From: Halomonas sp. Y3
Lineage (GTDB): Bacteria; Pseudomonadota; Gammaproteobacteria; Pseudomonadales; Halomonadaceae
Reading direction: 5' to 3'
Length of the DNA: 64,000 bases
NCBI RefSeq assembly: GCF_024137965.1
Contig: NZ_CP099975.1
Location: 3,162,001-3,226,000 of the forward strand
In this document: positions 44,569 through 53,902 of the stretch, piece after piece
Layout of the letters: each line of letters opens with the position of its first letter
Position numbering within the stretch: position 1 is the first letter of the stretch
The notes under the pieces: model-generated
Told to the model about the DNA's origin: nothing
What the model saw: the letters and a program-made list of their open reading frames with translations, nothing else
The model's database searches: none
Program-made: the position numbers and the translations under genes

Positions 44569-46051
44569 GAATAGAGGAAGCGTAACTCCTTGATATAAAT
44601 GAAAACAGGCGAGGGATGAGGTATTGTGTAAGTCGCAAAACCACACACAAACCGCCAATCCAACGCCTGCTTTCATGACCTATCCTACTGATCTGCTTCA
44701 CCAATGCCAACAGCGCCGCGTCTCACAGCGTATCCGCCGCCCGGACCTCACCGAGCTGCGTGCTCAGCTCCATGCGGCCGGTGCCTCGTCAGGGCTCGAT
44801 GAGGCGCTGGCCACTGACCGGCACCGACTCTTCCCGCCGACGGCCACCCTGGAAACCTTTGTGTCGCAGGTGCTGGATGCTGATGGCTCCTGCCAGCAGG
44901 CCGTCAATCGCCTCATGCTGAACCGAGAGCGTCCCGGGAGTGTTCGCACCGGCGCTTACTGCCGCGCTCGCCAGCGCTTGCCGGGGACGGTGGTGGCTGA
45001 CCTGGCGCGGTACTTGGGTCGTTCGCTGGCCAAGGACGTTCCCTCTCGGTGGACGTGGCAGGGCCGGCCCATCAAGCTGATTGACGGGACGACCGTGTCG
45101 ATGCCGGATACGCCAGAGAACCAGCAGCAGTTCCCTCAACAAACCAGCCAGACACCTGGCCTCGGGTTCCCGGTCGCCCGGCTGGTAGCCATCATGGACC
45201 TGAGCAGTGGCGCGGTGCTCAACGCCGCCATGGGGCCAGTCAAAGGCAAGGGAACCGGCGAACATGCGTTGCTGCGGGGGATGCTCGACACCTTTGAGCC
45301 AGGCGACATTGTCATCGCCGACCGCTACTTCCCCGCCTATGCCCTCATCGCGGAACTGGCATCTCGCGGCGTCGATGTCGTGATGCGCCAGCATTTCGCC
45401 CGGAAGACCGACTTTCAGGCCGGCACGCCACTGGGGAAGAAGGATCATATAGCGACCTGGCAGAAGCCCAAGGCGCGCCACGCGTGGATGAGCCAGGAGG
45501 CTTTTAATGCCTTGCCTGAAAGCCTGCCAGTGCGGGAGCTGGCGGTAGGCGGTACGATCCTCATCACGACGCTATGCTCGGCGAAGCACGCCCCCCGACA
45601 GCAACTGCAAGCCCTCTACAAGGGTCGCTGGCAGATCGAGCTGAGTTTCCGCGACATCAAGACGACGCTGGGGATGGAGGTGTTGCGCTGCAAGACGCCC
45701 GCCATGGTGGAGAAGGAAGTCTGGGTGTATCTGCTGGCGTACAACCTGGTCCGTCGGGTGATGGCCGTCTCCAGCAAGTGGGCGGACTGCTTGCCACACC
45801 AGGTCAGTTTCAAGCACAGTGTGCAGCTTTTTAGGCAGATAGCGCCATGTTCGCCTCTAACAGAGGCAGAGTACCAGCGTGTGATGCAGCAGATGACGAC
45901 GATTCGGGTGGGTCAACGACCGGATCGGTTGGAGCCAAGAGCCATCAAGCGGCGACCTCGACCCCACCGGTTATTGCAAATGCCCCGCCACGAAGCACGT
46001 GAACAGATTCGCCAACACGGTCATCCGAAAAAGCTTAAGTAAGTACCATTC
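44551..46051 (+). mobile_element. IS4-family element, copy 2
   Basis: Left end GAATGGCACTTACTTAAG (44551), right end CTTAAGTAAGTACCATTC (46034-46051), 18-bp inverted repeats with one mismatch. It is complete, with one transposase gene. Copies 1 and 2 differ throughout at the DNA level, so they are relatives that arrived separately rather than a recent duplication. GGGTCAGACCC flanks it on both sides. Confidence 0.85.
44675..46042 (+). CDS. IS4-family transposase, copy 2
   Basis: A 455-residue DDE transposase starting MTYPTDLLHQCQQRR, clearly diverged from copy 1 but the same family. Catalytic context: KLIDGTTVSMPDTPENQ, DIVIADRYFPAYALI, and YKGRWQIELSFRDIKTTLGMEVL. It ends HPKKLK, the native ending, in the terminal repeat itself. 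No frameshift is visible. Confidence 0.92.
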   Translation: MTYPTDLLHQCQQRRVSQRIRRPDLTELRAQLHAAGASSGLDEALATDRHRLFPPTATLETFVSQVLDADGSCQQAVNRLMLNRERPGSVRTGAYCRARQRLPGTVVADLARYLGRSLAKDVPSRWTWQGRPIKLIDGTTVSMPDTPENQQQFPQQTSQTPGLGFPVARLVAIMDLSSGAVLNAAMGPVKGKGTGEHALLRGMLDTFEPGDIVIADRYFPAYALIAELASRGVDVVMRQHFARKTDFQAGTPLGKKDHIATWQKPKARHAWMSQEAFNALPESLPVRELAVGGTILITTLCSAKHAPRQQLQALYKGRWQIELSFRDIKTTLGMEVLRCKTPAMVEKEVWVYLLAYNLVRRVMAVSSKWADCLPHQVSFKHSVQLFRQIAPCSPLTEAEYQRVMQQMTTIRVGQRPDRLEPRAIKRRPRPHRLLQMPRHEAREQIRQHGHPKKLK

Positions 46052-46061
46052 GGGTCAGACC

Positions 46062-47371
46062 CTGAGGCCTCCCCACGAATCATACGGTGACCGCCCGTTC
46101 GGCTTCTTGTCGCATCAGCCGGAGGAGCCTGTCCATTCGGCCCGCTGGATAGCGGGCCAGAATGGCTTCGCAGCCAAGCCGCCACAGCGAGAGGCTACGC
46201 CGTGATCGGCGCGTGTTGCTCTGATAGGCCGGCGCCTTCCCCGCTTGATCGAGGGATAAGCCGCTAGCCAGGAGTCGAAAGCTAGCCAGCATGGCGATGA
46301 GCAGCAGGATCTCGATGCGGCGTGCGCATCGGGTGCCATGCAAGTTGAAGGCAAATCCGAAGCGCTCACTCTTGATATCCCGAAACCCTTCCTCGATTTC
46401 CATGCGCCTGCTGTAGAGCTGTACGACCTTGGCGGCGGTATGGTGGCGGGGTGTCAGATTACTGACCAGCACCCAGGGTTCTCGATGCCCCTTGGCCACC
46501 TTGCGGCTTCGAGCGGCGCGTGACGCCCTGCCGTTCTTGTTGCGGTCTTTGCGCCCTCGGTAGGGGGCGCGGTACAGGTACAGGTGGGTCGCCAGTGACC
46601 GTGTCTTGGCCAGTGTGACGGAACCGCGCGCTGCTGGTTCGCGTGTCGCCAGCGGAAACAGTGATTCCAGGCGGCGCCAGTCGGATTCACCGTCGTGCCT
46701 CAGTTGAGTTGCCCCACGCACCCGGCCGACGTAGTACCAACCATACGCCTCGACAGCCCGTAACCAGGGCGTCTTGAAGCCGGCATCGGTGACCAGAATC
46801 GGCGTGGTCTGCGGCGGCAACATCCACGCCAGGTCAGCGAGGAGTGCTTTCTGACAACGGGGGCAGGCGTCCTTGTGGTGCACACGTTCATAGATCGGAA
46901 ACGATCGCTTCCCGAAGGGGATCGCGGCACGCAGCAAAAAATGCTGCCCGCGGTCGTCGATCGGTGACCAATCGACTAGGATCACCGGATATCGCTGAGT
47001 GCCTACCAGCTGGCGAGCGACGTCCGCATAGAGCCATCGCCGCTCACGTTGCAAGTGAGGGTTGCCCAACAAACGATCGACACACTTGATCGCGTGCTTG
47101 GGCTTCGCCTGGCGCGGGAGCTGACGGCCGATTGCCGTCAGGGACAGCCGTTGCCCCATCAATAATGCCTCGACGCAGGTGGCCAGGGCATTGAAGCGTG
47201 TGGCATGCAGCAGGGAGGCTGAAGTCATCAGAATCTTGTGCAAGAATCGGGATGTCTGCATGGGCTCCTCGGCATATTGTTGGTTTGGCGATTAACAACA
47301 TGCCTGCCCATGCAGACTTTTTTCAACCCTAATATTCTGATTTCCCTATGTTATTCGTGGGGAGGCCTCAG
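46062..47371 (-). mobile_element. IS10-like element (IS4 family)
   Basis: Terminal inverted repeats CTGAGGCCTCCCCACGAAT at 46062-46080 and its complement at 47353-47371 (19 bp, perfect). The CTGA tip is that of IS10. The 9-bp flanks are GGTCAGACC (left) and GGTCTGACC (right), which match apart from the centre base, and each lies in a GGGTCNGACCC palindrome. Confidence 0.88.
46080..47261 (-). CDS. IS10-like transposase
   Basis: A 393-residue DDE transposase that follows the IS10 plan: LLHATRFNALATCVEALLMGQRLSLTAIGRQLPRQAKPKHAIKCVDRLLGNPHLQRER at the N-terminus, VILVDWSPIDDR (first Asp), PILVTDAGFKTPWL (second Asp) and YSRRMEIEEGFRDIKSERFGF (Glu). GAGGAG precedes the ATG. It is intact and may be active. 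It points away from the dctM gene beside it. Confidence 0.92.
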   Translation of the reverse strand: MQTSRFLHKILMTSASLLHATRFNALATCVEALLMGQRLSLTAIGRQLPRQAKPKHAIKCVDRLLGNPHLQRERRWLYADVARQLVGTQRYPVILVDWSPIDDRGQHFLLRAAIPFGKRSFPIYERVHHKDACPRCQKALLADLAWMLPPQTTPILVTDAGFKTPWLRAVEAYGWYYVGRVRGATQLRHDGESDWRRLESLFPLATREPAARGSVTLAKTRSLATHLYLYRAPYRGRKDRNKNGRASRAARSRKVAKGHREPWVLVSNLTPRHHTAAKVVQLYSRRMEIEEGFRDIKSERFGFAFNLHGTRCARRIEILLLIAMLASFRLLASGLSLDQAGKAPAYQSNTRRSRRSLSLWRLGCEAILARYPAGRMDRLLRLMRQEAERAVTV

Positions 47372-47391
47372 GGTCTGACCCCGAGGGGAGC

Positions 47392-48657
47392 TTAGCGGCC
47401 GATCAGGGCGGTGGTGAGCCAGGGCTGCCAGGCCAGCAGTACCAGGGTGGCGAGGCTCGCCAGCAGGAAGGGCAGCAGCGAGCGGAAGATGCGCATGGGC
47501 GAGGCGCCGGTCATGGAGGAGGCGATATAGAGCCCCGCCCCCACCGGCGGGGTGAGCAGCCCCAACACCAGGGTCAGGCAGACCACCACGCCGAACTGAT
47601 AGGGGCTGATGCCGAACTGCTGGGTGGCGATGGGCAGCAGGATCGGCACCACGAGGATCAAGGCGGCGATGCCGTCGATGATCATCCCCACCACCAGCAG
47701 CACTGCGATCATCAGCAGCAGGAAGAGGAAGGGGTCGGTGGTCATGGCGGCGATCCAGGCCGCGGCCATCTGCGGCAGCCGCTCGTAGACGATCACCCAG
47801 CCGAAGACGCCGGCGGCGGCGATCAGCATGATCACGAGCCCGGCGTTCACCGCGGTGCGCTTGAGCACCGTCGGCAGCATGGCGAAGCGCAGGTCGCCGT
47901 AGAGGAAGCGCCCCAGCAGCAGGGCGGCGAGCGACGCCAGGGCCGCGGACTCCGTGGGCGTGGCCAGCCCCAGCAGGATGCCGCCGATGATGATCAGCGG
48001 AATGGCCAGCGCCGGCAGCCCCATCGTCAGCGCCGTCTTCGCCTCGGCCCGGGTGGGCCACTCCCCCTTGGGGTACTGCTTGACCAGCCCCACCACGGCG
48101 ATGGCCAGGAAGAAGGTAAAGCCCAGCAGCAGCCCCGGCAGGATGCCGGCGATGAACATCTCGGCGATGGGCACCTGGGCCATGACGCCGAAGAGCACGA
48201 AGAGCATCGACGGCGGGATGATCGGCGAGAGCAGGCCCCCGGCGGCGGTGATCGCCGCGCTGTAGGGCTTGTCGTAGCCCTCCCGCTCCATGGCCGGCAC
48301 CATGGCCCGGGACATGATGGCGATCTGGGAGGCCGCCGAGCCGACGATGGCCGCCATCATCATGTTGGCCACCAGGTTGATATAGGCGAGCCCGCCCCGA
48401 AAGCCCCCCACCAGCAGCCGCGCCAGGTCGATCAGCCGGCGGGTCACCCCGCCCTCGTTCATCAGCTCGCCGGCCAGCATGAAGAGCGGGATCGCCAGCA
48501 GGCCATAGCTCTCGATGGCCCCGAAGAGCTGCTGGGGGTAGGAGTCGAAGAGCACGCTGTTGCCCGAGGTCTGGATATAGACCATGGCGGTGAGGCCCAG
48601 CACCAGGGCAATGGGCACGGCGCCCAGCAGCAGCAGCACGAAGACCGCAATCGTCAT
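47392..48657 (-). CDS. dctM: TRAP transporter large permease, second system
   Basis: A 421-residue permease with about 12 segments. Motifs are AIPLFMLAGELMNEGGVTRRLIDLA, VGSAASQIAIMSRAMVPAMEREGYDK, LLSPIIPPSMLFVLFGVMAQ and LLTPPVGAGLYIASSMTGAS, all in family positions. The stop codon lies only 21 bases from the end of the IS10-like element, so any original terminator was removed or displaced. It overlaps dctQ by 4 bases. The substrate is unknown. Confidence 0.9.
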   Translation of the reverse strand: MTIAVFVLLLLGAVPIALVLGLTAMVYIQTSGNSVLFDSYPQQLFGAIESYGLLAIPLFMLAGELMNEGGVTRRLIDLARLLVGGFRGGLAYINLVANMMMAAIVGSAASQIAIMSRAMVPAMEREGYDKPYSAAITAAGGLLSPIIPPSMLFVLFGVMAQVPIAEMFIAGILPGLLLGFTFFLAIAVVGLVKQYPKGEWPTRAEAKTALTMGLPALAIPLIIIGGILLGLATPTESAALASLAALLLGRFLYGDLRFAMLPTVLKRTAVNAGLVIMLIAAAGVFGWVIVYERLPQMAAAWIAAMTTDPFLFLLLMIAVLLVVGMIIDGIAALILVVPILLPIATQQFGISPYQFGVVVCLTLVLGLLTPPVGAGLYIASSMTGASPMRIFRSLLPFLLASLATLVLLAWQPWLTTALIGR

Positions 48658-49214
48658 GGCGTGGCCTCTGGCGGCGCCTGGCCGGGGTCACGCAGCCCGC
48701 GCAGGGCGCCGCCCAGGTTGACCAGGCCGTGGAAGGTCAGCGAGAGCGCGAACCAGGGCAGGATCAGCCACACCCAGAACTTGCGGATGCCAAGCGTCGA
48801 GGTGCGCTCCGAATAGATGAAGTTGAAGGTCTCCCCCTGGAAGGCGCGGAAGTCGAAACCCGCCTGGGCCAGCGCCAGGGGCTGGTACCAGCGCCAGCAG
48901 AGCCACAGCAGCAGCGCCGCGAACACCAGCACGGCGAGGTCCACCGCGGCCATCAGCAGCCGATGGCCGAAGCCCGACAGCAGGTCGCTGACCAGGGTGA
49001 CCGAGATGCTCTGGCGGCGCTTGAGCACCGCGCTTGCGATCAGGAAGGTCATCCAGATCATGGCGTAGATGGCCAGCTCGCTGACCCAGTAGAGGGGGCT
49101 GCCCGCGGCGCGAAAGGCCACGTTGACCAGGATCAGCAGGGTGACCGCCGCCGCGAGCGCCGCGGCGGCGGCCTCCTCCAGGCGTGCCAGGCGATCGGAG
49201 AGGCGGGAGAGCAT
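48654..49214 (-). CDS. dctQ: TRAP transporter small permease, second system
   Basis: A 186-residue DctQ-family protein with four segments (about 17-35, 46-66, 88-110 and 145-165). WVSELAIYAMIWMTFLIASAVLKRRQSISVTLV is the family segment around the second span. An unusual alanine-rich first span (AAAAALAAAVTLL) and an insert FDFRAFQGETFNFIYSERTSTLG in the periplasmic loop are notable. It is coupled to dctM by a 4-base overlap. Confidence 0.88.
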   Translation of the reverse strand: MLSRLSDRLARLEEAAAAALAAAVTLLILVNVAFRAAGSPLYWVSELAIYAMIWMTFLIASAVLKRRQSISVTLVSDLLSGFGHRLLMAAVDLAVLVFAALLLWLCWRWYQPLALAQAGFDFRAFQGETFNFIYSERTSTLGIRKFWVWLILPWFALSLTFHGLVNLGGALRGLRDPGQAPPEATP

Positions 49215-49229
49215 CGGCGCAGCGCCTCC

Positions 49230-50213
49230 TTACTGACGCAGGCGCTCGGCTTCCTCGCGCAGCGCCTCGAGCATGGGCGCCTTCTCGGCCCAGGTGGCCT
49301 CCCACTCGGCGATGGCCTCGCTGAAGAACTCGGCGTCGGCCTCGACGATATTGAGATCCAGCTGGCGGATCTCCTCCTCCTGGGCGGCGTCCATCGCCTG
49401 GAAGCCGGCCAGCACGTTCTCCAGGTGTTCGGCCATGGTGGTCTCGATCAGCTCGCGATCCTCGGCGGAGAGCTCGCGCCACACCCGACCCGACACCACC
49501 CCCACCATGGGAAACATCATATGGTTGGAGATCAGCAGGTTATTGGCCTGCTCGTGGAATTTGAGGATCAGGATCGAATCGAAGTCCATGTCGATGGCGT
49601 CCACCTGGCCGTTGGCCAGGGCGTCATAGACCTCGAGCAGCGGCATCGGCGCCGGCGCCGCCCCGGTGGCGGTGTAGAAGTCGCGAATCGGCTCGAAGGG
49701 GGTGATGCGCAGGCGCTGGCCGCGCATGTCCGCCTGGCTCTCGATGGGGCTGCGGCTGAGGACCTGGCGCATGCCCACCATGCCGTAGCCGAGCCCGACC
49801 AGGCCCACCTCGGCGGGCATCAGCTCGAGCAGCTCGGCGGCGGTATCGGAGCGCAGCAGCGCCGCGGCGTGATCCACACCGTCCACCAGGTAGGGGGCAT
49901 AGAGGGCGCCGAAGTCCGGGATGCGGTTGGAGATCTCGGCGATGGTCAAAAAGGCCATGTCGAGTGCGCCGGTCTGCAGCTGCTGGACCATCTGCGCCTC
50001 GTTGCCGAGCTGCTGGGCCGGGTAGACGCTGACGCTGTGCTCGCCGCCGGAGCGCTCGTGCAGGCTCTGGGCGAAGGCCTCGGCCTCGGTGGACCAGAGG
50101 TGCTGGGGCGGCGTGATCAGCCCCAGGCGGAACTCCCGGGCCTGGGCGGTCAGGGAGGTGGCGGCCACGGCGGCGGCGGCCACGGCAAGCGTCAGCGTCT
50201 TGAGTCGGGTCAT
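49230..50213 (-). CDS. dctP: TRAP transporter solute-binding protein, second system
   Basis: A 327-residue periplasmic protein. The ATG at 50213 follows GAGG and gives a proper Sec signal (LTLAVAAAAVAATSLTAQA|R). DctP marks are LGNEAQMVQQLQTGALDMAFLT, RGQRLRITP (with the binding arginine) and LLEVYDALANGQVDAIDMDFDS. It is first of the leftward unit P-Q-M, the order of a classic TRAP operon, with 15 bases between it and dctQ. It is unlike the first DctP of the window in detail, so it has a different ligand. Confidence 0.9.
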   Translation of the reverse strand: MTRLKTLTLAVAAAAVAATSLTAQAREFRLGLITPPQHLWSTEAEAFAQSLHERSGGEHSVSVYPAQQLGNEAQMVQQLQTGALDMAFLTIAEISNRIPDFGALYAPYLVDGVDHAAALLRSDTAAELLELMPAEVGLVGLGYGMVGMRQVLSRSPIESQADMRGQRLRITPFEPIRDFYTATGAAPAPMPLLEVYDALANGQVDAIDMDFDSILILKFHEQANNLLISNHMMFPMVGVVSGRVWRELSAEDRELIETTMAEHLENVLAGFQAMDAAQEEEIRQLDLNIVEADAEFFSEAIAEWEATWAEKAPMLEALREEAERLRQ

Positions 50214-50345
50214 GGAGAGCCTCGTGTCGGTCCAGCGTGGCCCGGCCGTCTCGATGCAGTGCACGGCGGCGGGCCCTGTTATCGTCAGGCTGACGAGATT
50301 ACCGCAGACGAGGCGTTGATGGCAGGGGCGACGACGTCGGCCCGG

Positions 50346-50999
50346 TCAGGAGGCTCCCCGCGCTTGGCGGCTCAGGGAGCTGCCCGAGGCGGGGCGCTCC
50401 ACCTCGAAGAGGTCGGTGCAGCGGATGTAGTCGTTGCCCGCCAAGCGCCCGATGGGCCTGAGCCCGTCGGCATCCACGTGGCGGCCGTCCCAGAGGGTAT
50501 CCTCGATGTGGATCGAGACCACCTCGGCCAGCACCAGATTGCCGGCCAGGGGCTGGTCACCGAAGCGGATGATCTCGCGCAGCCGGCAGCCGAAGGCAAC
50601 CGGCGCGCCGGCCACCCTGGGCACCGAGACGCCGGGCATGGTGACCTTCTCGAGCCCGGCATGAATGAACTCATCCTCGCCGCGGGCAAGGCCCGCGCTG
50701 GTGGCGTTCATCTCCTGCACCAGCCCCTCGCCGCAGAGGTGCACCACGCACTCCTCCACCTCCTTGAGGTTGCGCACGGTATCCTTGGGGTTGGCGTCTC
50801 CGTCGAGCAGCGGCGAGAAACCGAGCACCGGCGGGTTGACGCTGACCACGTTGAAGAAGGAGAAAGGCGCCAGGTTGGCGTTGCCGGCGGCATCGAGGGT
50901 CGAGACCCAGGCTATGGGGCGCGGGCAGATGCTCCCGGAGAACAGACGATAGATCTTGCCCGGGCTGAGCGGGCTCTCTTCCAGCAGGTAGTCGCTCAT
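50346..50999 (-). CDS. Flavin reductase-like FMN-binding protein
   Basis: A 217-residue protein of the flavin-reductase-like (DIM6/NTAB) family, binding FMN and passing electrons to a monooxygenase or free flavin. AAGGAG precedes the ATG at 50999. Marks are ICPRPIAWVSTLDAAGNANLAPFSFFNVVSVNPP and AFGCRLREIIRFGDQPLAGNLVLAEVVSIHI. It lies 132 bases upstream of the dctP start on the same strand; whether it is co-transcribed is not clear. No oxygenase partner is beside it. Confidence 0.85.
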   Translation of the reverse strand: MSDYLLEESPLSPGKIYRLFSGSICPRPIAWVSTLDAAGNANLAPFSFFNVVSVNPPVLGFSPLLDGDANPKDTVRNLKEVEECVVHLCGEGLVQEMNATSAGLARGEDEFIHAGLEKVTMPGVSVPRVAGAPVAFGCRLREIIRFGDQPLAGNLVLAEVVSIHIEDTLWDGRHVDADGLRPIGRLAGNDYIRCTDLFEVERPASGSSLSRQARGAS

Positions 51000-51092
51000 G
51001 GCGGCGTCACTCCTTGGGGTTACGGGGTGCCGCCATGGTACGCCTGCCAGGCCCCGCGTCGACACCGCATGCCTCGGCGGGACCGCCGCGCG

Positions 51093-51581
51093 CTAGAACA
51101 ACAGCGAGGGCGGCAGCGCGATGCCGATCATGCGCTGGAACAGCACCCACACCACCAGACCCACCAGCGGCGGCACGATCAGCAGCCCCTTGAGGCTGAT
51201 GTTGGGCGCCAGCAGCGCGATCAGCGCCCCGTTGAAGAGCACCGTCGAGACCACCAGGCCCACGTTGAGCACCAGCCAGAAGTAGACCAGCCCCCCGCCG
51301 AGCATGACGGCAATGGAAACGCCGACAGCCACGAGGTCTTCAGGCTCGCTTCCCGGACGCTCCAGCGCACCGAGCCTGCCGCGCAGGGCAAAGAAGCCGA
51401 GCACTGCCAGCAGCCAGGCCGCCGAGCCAATCAGAAAATAGTAGGCCGTCTGGGGCATGATGTAGGAGGGCACCAGCGACGCCGGACGCCAGGCGCCGTA
51501 CTGGATATGCAGCAGCCCGGCGATACCGAGCCCCAGCATCGCCGCCGCCGAGAGCAGCTCACGGGTCACTGTACGATTCAT
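51093..51581 (-). CDS. tctB: Tripartite tricarboxylate transporter small subunit (TctB family)
   Basis: A 162-residue membrane protein with four segments, resembling TctB. It starts with MNRTVTRELLSAAAML and overlaps the tctA stop by 4 bases. The segment FWLVLNVGLVVSTVLFNGALIALL holds the third and fourth spans. The partner large subunit upstream is broken, so this gene is probably no longer part of a working transporter. Confidence 0.75.
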   Translation of the reverse strand: MNRTVTRELLSAAAMLGLGIAGLLHIQYGAWRPASLVPSYIMPQTAYYFLIGSAAWLLAVLGFFALRGRLGALERPGSEPEDLVAVGVSIAVMLGGGLVYFWLVLNVGLVVSTVLFNGALIALLAPNISLKGLLIVPPLVGLVVWVLFQRMIGIALPPSLLF

Positions 51582-52847
51582 GCGCGTTTCCTCAAGGCAA
51601 CGGTAAACAGCAGGATCAGCGCGAAGGCGGCCACATAGAAGCCGATCGCGATGGGACTGGTCACCAGCACCGTCCAGTCGCCGCGGCCCATGATCATCGC
51701 CTGACGCAGGGCGCGCTCGGCCCCCGGACCGATGATGAAGCCCAGCACTAGCGGCGCCAGCGAGAAGCTCATCAGGCGCAGCGTCACGCCCAGCGCCCCG
51801 GCGAACAGCAGCACCCAAACATCCACCACGGAGTTGTTGGCCGCGTAGGTGCCCACGATGGCCGGGATGAAGACCGCTGGAATCATGTAGCCCGGCTGGA
51901 TCATGGCGATCCGCGAATAGTAGGGCAGCAGGATCTTGCCCAGCACCAGATTGACCAGGTTGGCGAAGATCAGCGTCAGGAAGAGCGCATAGATGATCGC
52001 GGTGTTGTCGGTCAGCAGGCTCGGCCCCGGCGTCATGCCCATCAGAATGAATGCCGCGCCGAACAGTGCCGCCGTGGCGCCGCCGGGAATCCCGAAGGCG
52101 AACAGCGGAATGAAGGTGGAGTCGCAGGTGGCGCTGTTGCCGGACTCGGCGCTCGCGATCCCCTCAAGGGACCCCTTGCCGAACTCCTCCGGCTTGCGCG
52201 AGAAGCGCTGGGCCAGGCCGTAGCTCATGAAGGCCGCCAGCGACTGCCCCGCCCCCGGCAGCGCGCCGATGAAGGTCCCCACGGCGGCGCCGATATAGGT
52301 GGCCTTGATGGTGGACTTGAACTCCGCCCAGGTCAGCTTGTCCTTGCGGATGTCATAGCCCTGCAGCAGGCTCGCCTGCTCCGCCACGCTGTCCATCAGC
52401 TTGTCGACCTTGCGCCGCCACAGCTTGGCCCCCTGGATCACCACCTCGGAGATGGCGAACACCCCTATCAGCACCGGGATCAGGCTCAGCCCACCAGAGA
52501 GCCCCGGCATCCCGAAGGTGAGGCGCGAGGCACCGGTGATGGGGTCGCGCCCGATCATCGCCAGCAGCACGCCGATGGCCGCCACCGCCAGCCCCTTGGC
52601 CACCATGCCCTGGCTGAATGCGGCAATCGAGCATCCGAATAGCCCCCTTGTAGATCTCCGCCAGCAAGCCCATGGCCATCGCCGGCTCCAGGAAGAAGAC
52701 GAAGGTCAGCAGCAGAGCGATAGCCATGTCGCCGGAAAGCCCCGGGATGGCACCCATCGTGATGCCCAGCAGCACCCCGAGGAATACTTACATCAAGACA
52801 TAGGGATGGAAGGCCAGCGCGCTGGCCTCGATAAGAAGGTCTACCAT
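51578..52847 (-). pseudogene. tctA: Decayed tctA (large subunit of tripartite tricarboxylate transporter)
   Basis: The gene starts at the ATG at 52847 (GGGAGA site) as MVDLLIEASALAFHPYVLM and meets an in-frame TAA at 52788-52790. Beyond it, VFLGVLLGITMGAIPGLSGDMAIALLLTFVFFLEPAMAMGLLAEIYKGA continues in the same frame. At about 52640 the frame breaks and about 80 residues of the usual TctA middle are missing; the second frame then runs MVAKGLAVAAIGVLLAMIGRDP to LLFTVALRKRA. So there is a nonsense mutation plus a deletion with frameshift. The 342-residue C-terminal part alone would not transport. Confidence 0.85.
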
Positions 52848-53018
52848 AAGCGCTCTCCCTCGAGGCTGGAACGTTCACGGCCGGTCGCAGCGATACCGCC
52901 CGGCGGCGCCGCTGAACGGGTCATGCCGGCTCAGTCGGGGGCGAGCAAGACGACGACGTCGCGGACCCGCTCGGTGGTGGCCTCGTAGACAGCGCGCGCT
53001 GTCGCGTCCCTGAACGTT

Positions 53019-53312
53019 CTACAGCCCGGCGGAGGCCTGATCGCTCATGGTCTGGGCGGTACCGGTCTCCAGGCCAGTGATGATGCACTCGGCAAGCTGA
53101 TGCTGGACCTCCTCCGGCACGGAAGAGAAGTTGTAGACCAGCAGCGGCAGTTGCACCAGGCTGAGCGGGTCAGCATGGCCGAAGACCAGGGTGCTGGGCT
53201 CAACCCCGGCCAGCTCTACCCAGTCCTCGATGCTCTGGATCGCATGGTCGGCCTTGGCATAGTCGGTAGGCCTCCAAGCGGTGAGATGAACTATCGGCAC
53301 CCAGTCCTCCAC
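53019..53312 (-). pseudogene. Truncated gene of unknown family, cut by the IS3 element
   Basis: The frame (97 residues from a GTG) is open upstream to about 53376 without a start, where the IS3 remnant begins. The sequence VPIVHLTAWRPTDYAKADHAIQSIEDWVELAGVEPSTLVFGHADPLSLVQLPLLVYNF is protein-like but I could not place it. Its position beside tctA and tctB suggests it was the missing solute-binding gene or something from the same cluster, but this is inference only. Confidence 0.35.
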
Positions 53313-53404
53313 CTTCCTGGGCGTATCCCCCAGTGTCAGGATGACTGTCGTGCCCTCTGATACCCTGTTCCTATAAATCGACTAGGGGGCGAAAGGAGAC
53401 ACTC

Positions 53405-53902
53405 ATGCCTCGTTACTCAGAGGAACGCCGGCAAGCCGTGGTCACCAAGCTGCTGCCTCCCCACAACCTCTCCCCGCAGGTGATCGCGGAGCAGGAAGGG
53501 ATCTCGTTGGGCACTGTCTACAAGTGGCGCAAGGAAGCCCGTGCCGAAGGGCGCTGCCTGCCGGATGCGCTGGGCAAGGGCGCCGATGGCTGGTCATCAA
53601 AGGACAAGTTCAACACCGTGCTTGAGACCGCTTCGATGAACGCCCAGGAGACGGCGGAGTACTGCCGCCGCCGCGGGATCTACCCCGAGCAGCTGGAGCG
53701 GTGGCGCCATGACTGCGAGCAAGCCGCCAGCCTCTCGCACTCCGAACGCCAGCGTGAAGCCGATGAGGCCAAGCAGCAGCGCAAGCGCATCAAGGCGCTG
53801 GAAAAGGAGCTCGCCCGCAAGAACGAGGCCCTGGCGGAAACCGCAGCGTTGCTGGCCCTCAGAAAAAAGGCGAGGGCGATCTGGGGGGACGAGGACGCAT
53901 GA
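53405..53902 (+). CDS. IS3-family OrfA
   Basis: A 165-residue transposase subunit with HTH EERRQAVVTKLLPPHNLSPQVIAEQEGISLGTVYKWRKEAR at the N-terminus and a coiled coil (EADEAKQQRKRIKALEKELARKNEALAE) near the C-terminus, a typical OrfA plan of the IS3 family. AAGGAG precedes the ATG. The stop overlaps the orfB start by 4 bases (ATGA), where a programmed frameshift often fuses the two. Confidence 0.9.
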   Translation: MPRYSEERRQAVVTKLLPPHNLSPQVIAEQEGISLGTVYKWRKEARAEGRCLPDALGKGADGWSSKDKFNTVLETASMNAQETAEYCRRRGIYPEQLERWRHDCEQAASLSHSERQREADEAKQQRKRIKALEKELARKNEALAETAALLALRKKARAIWGDEDA

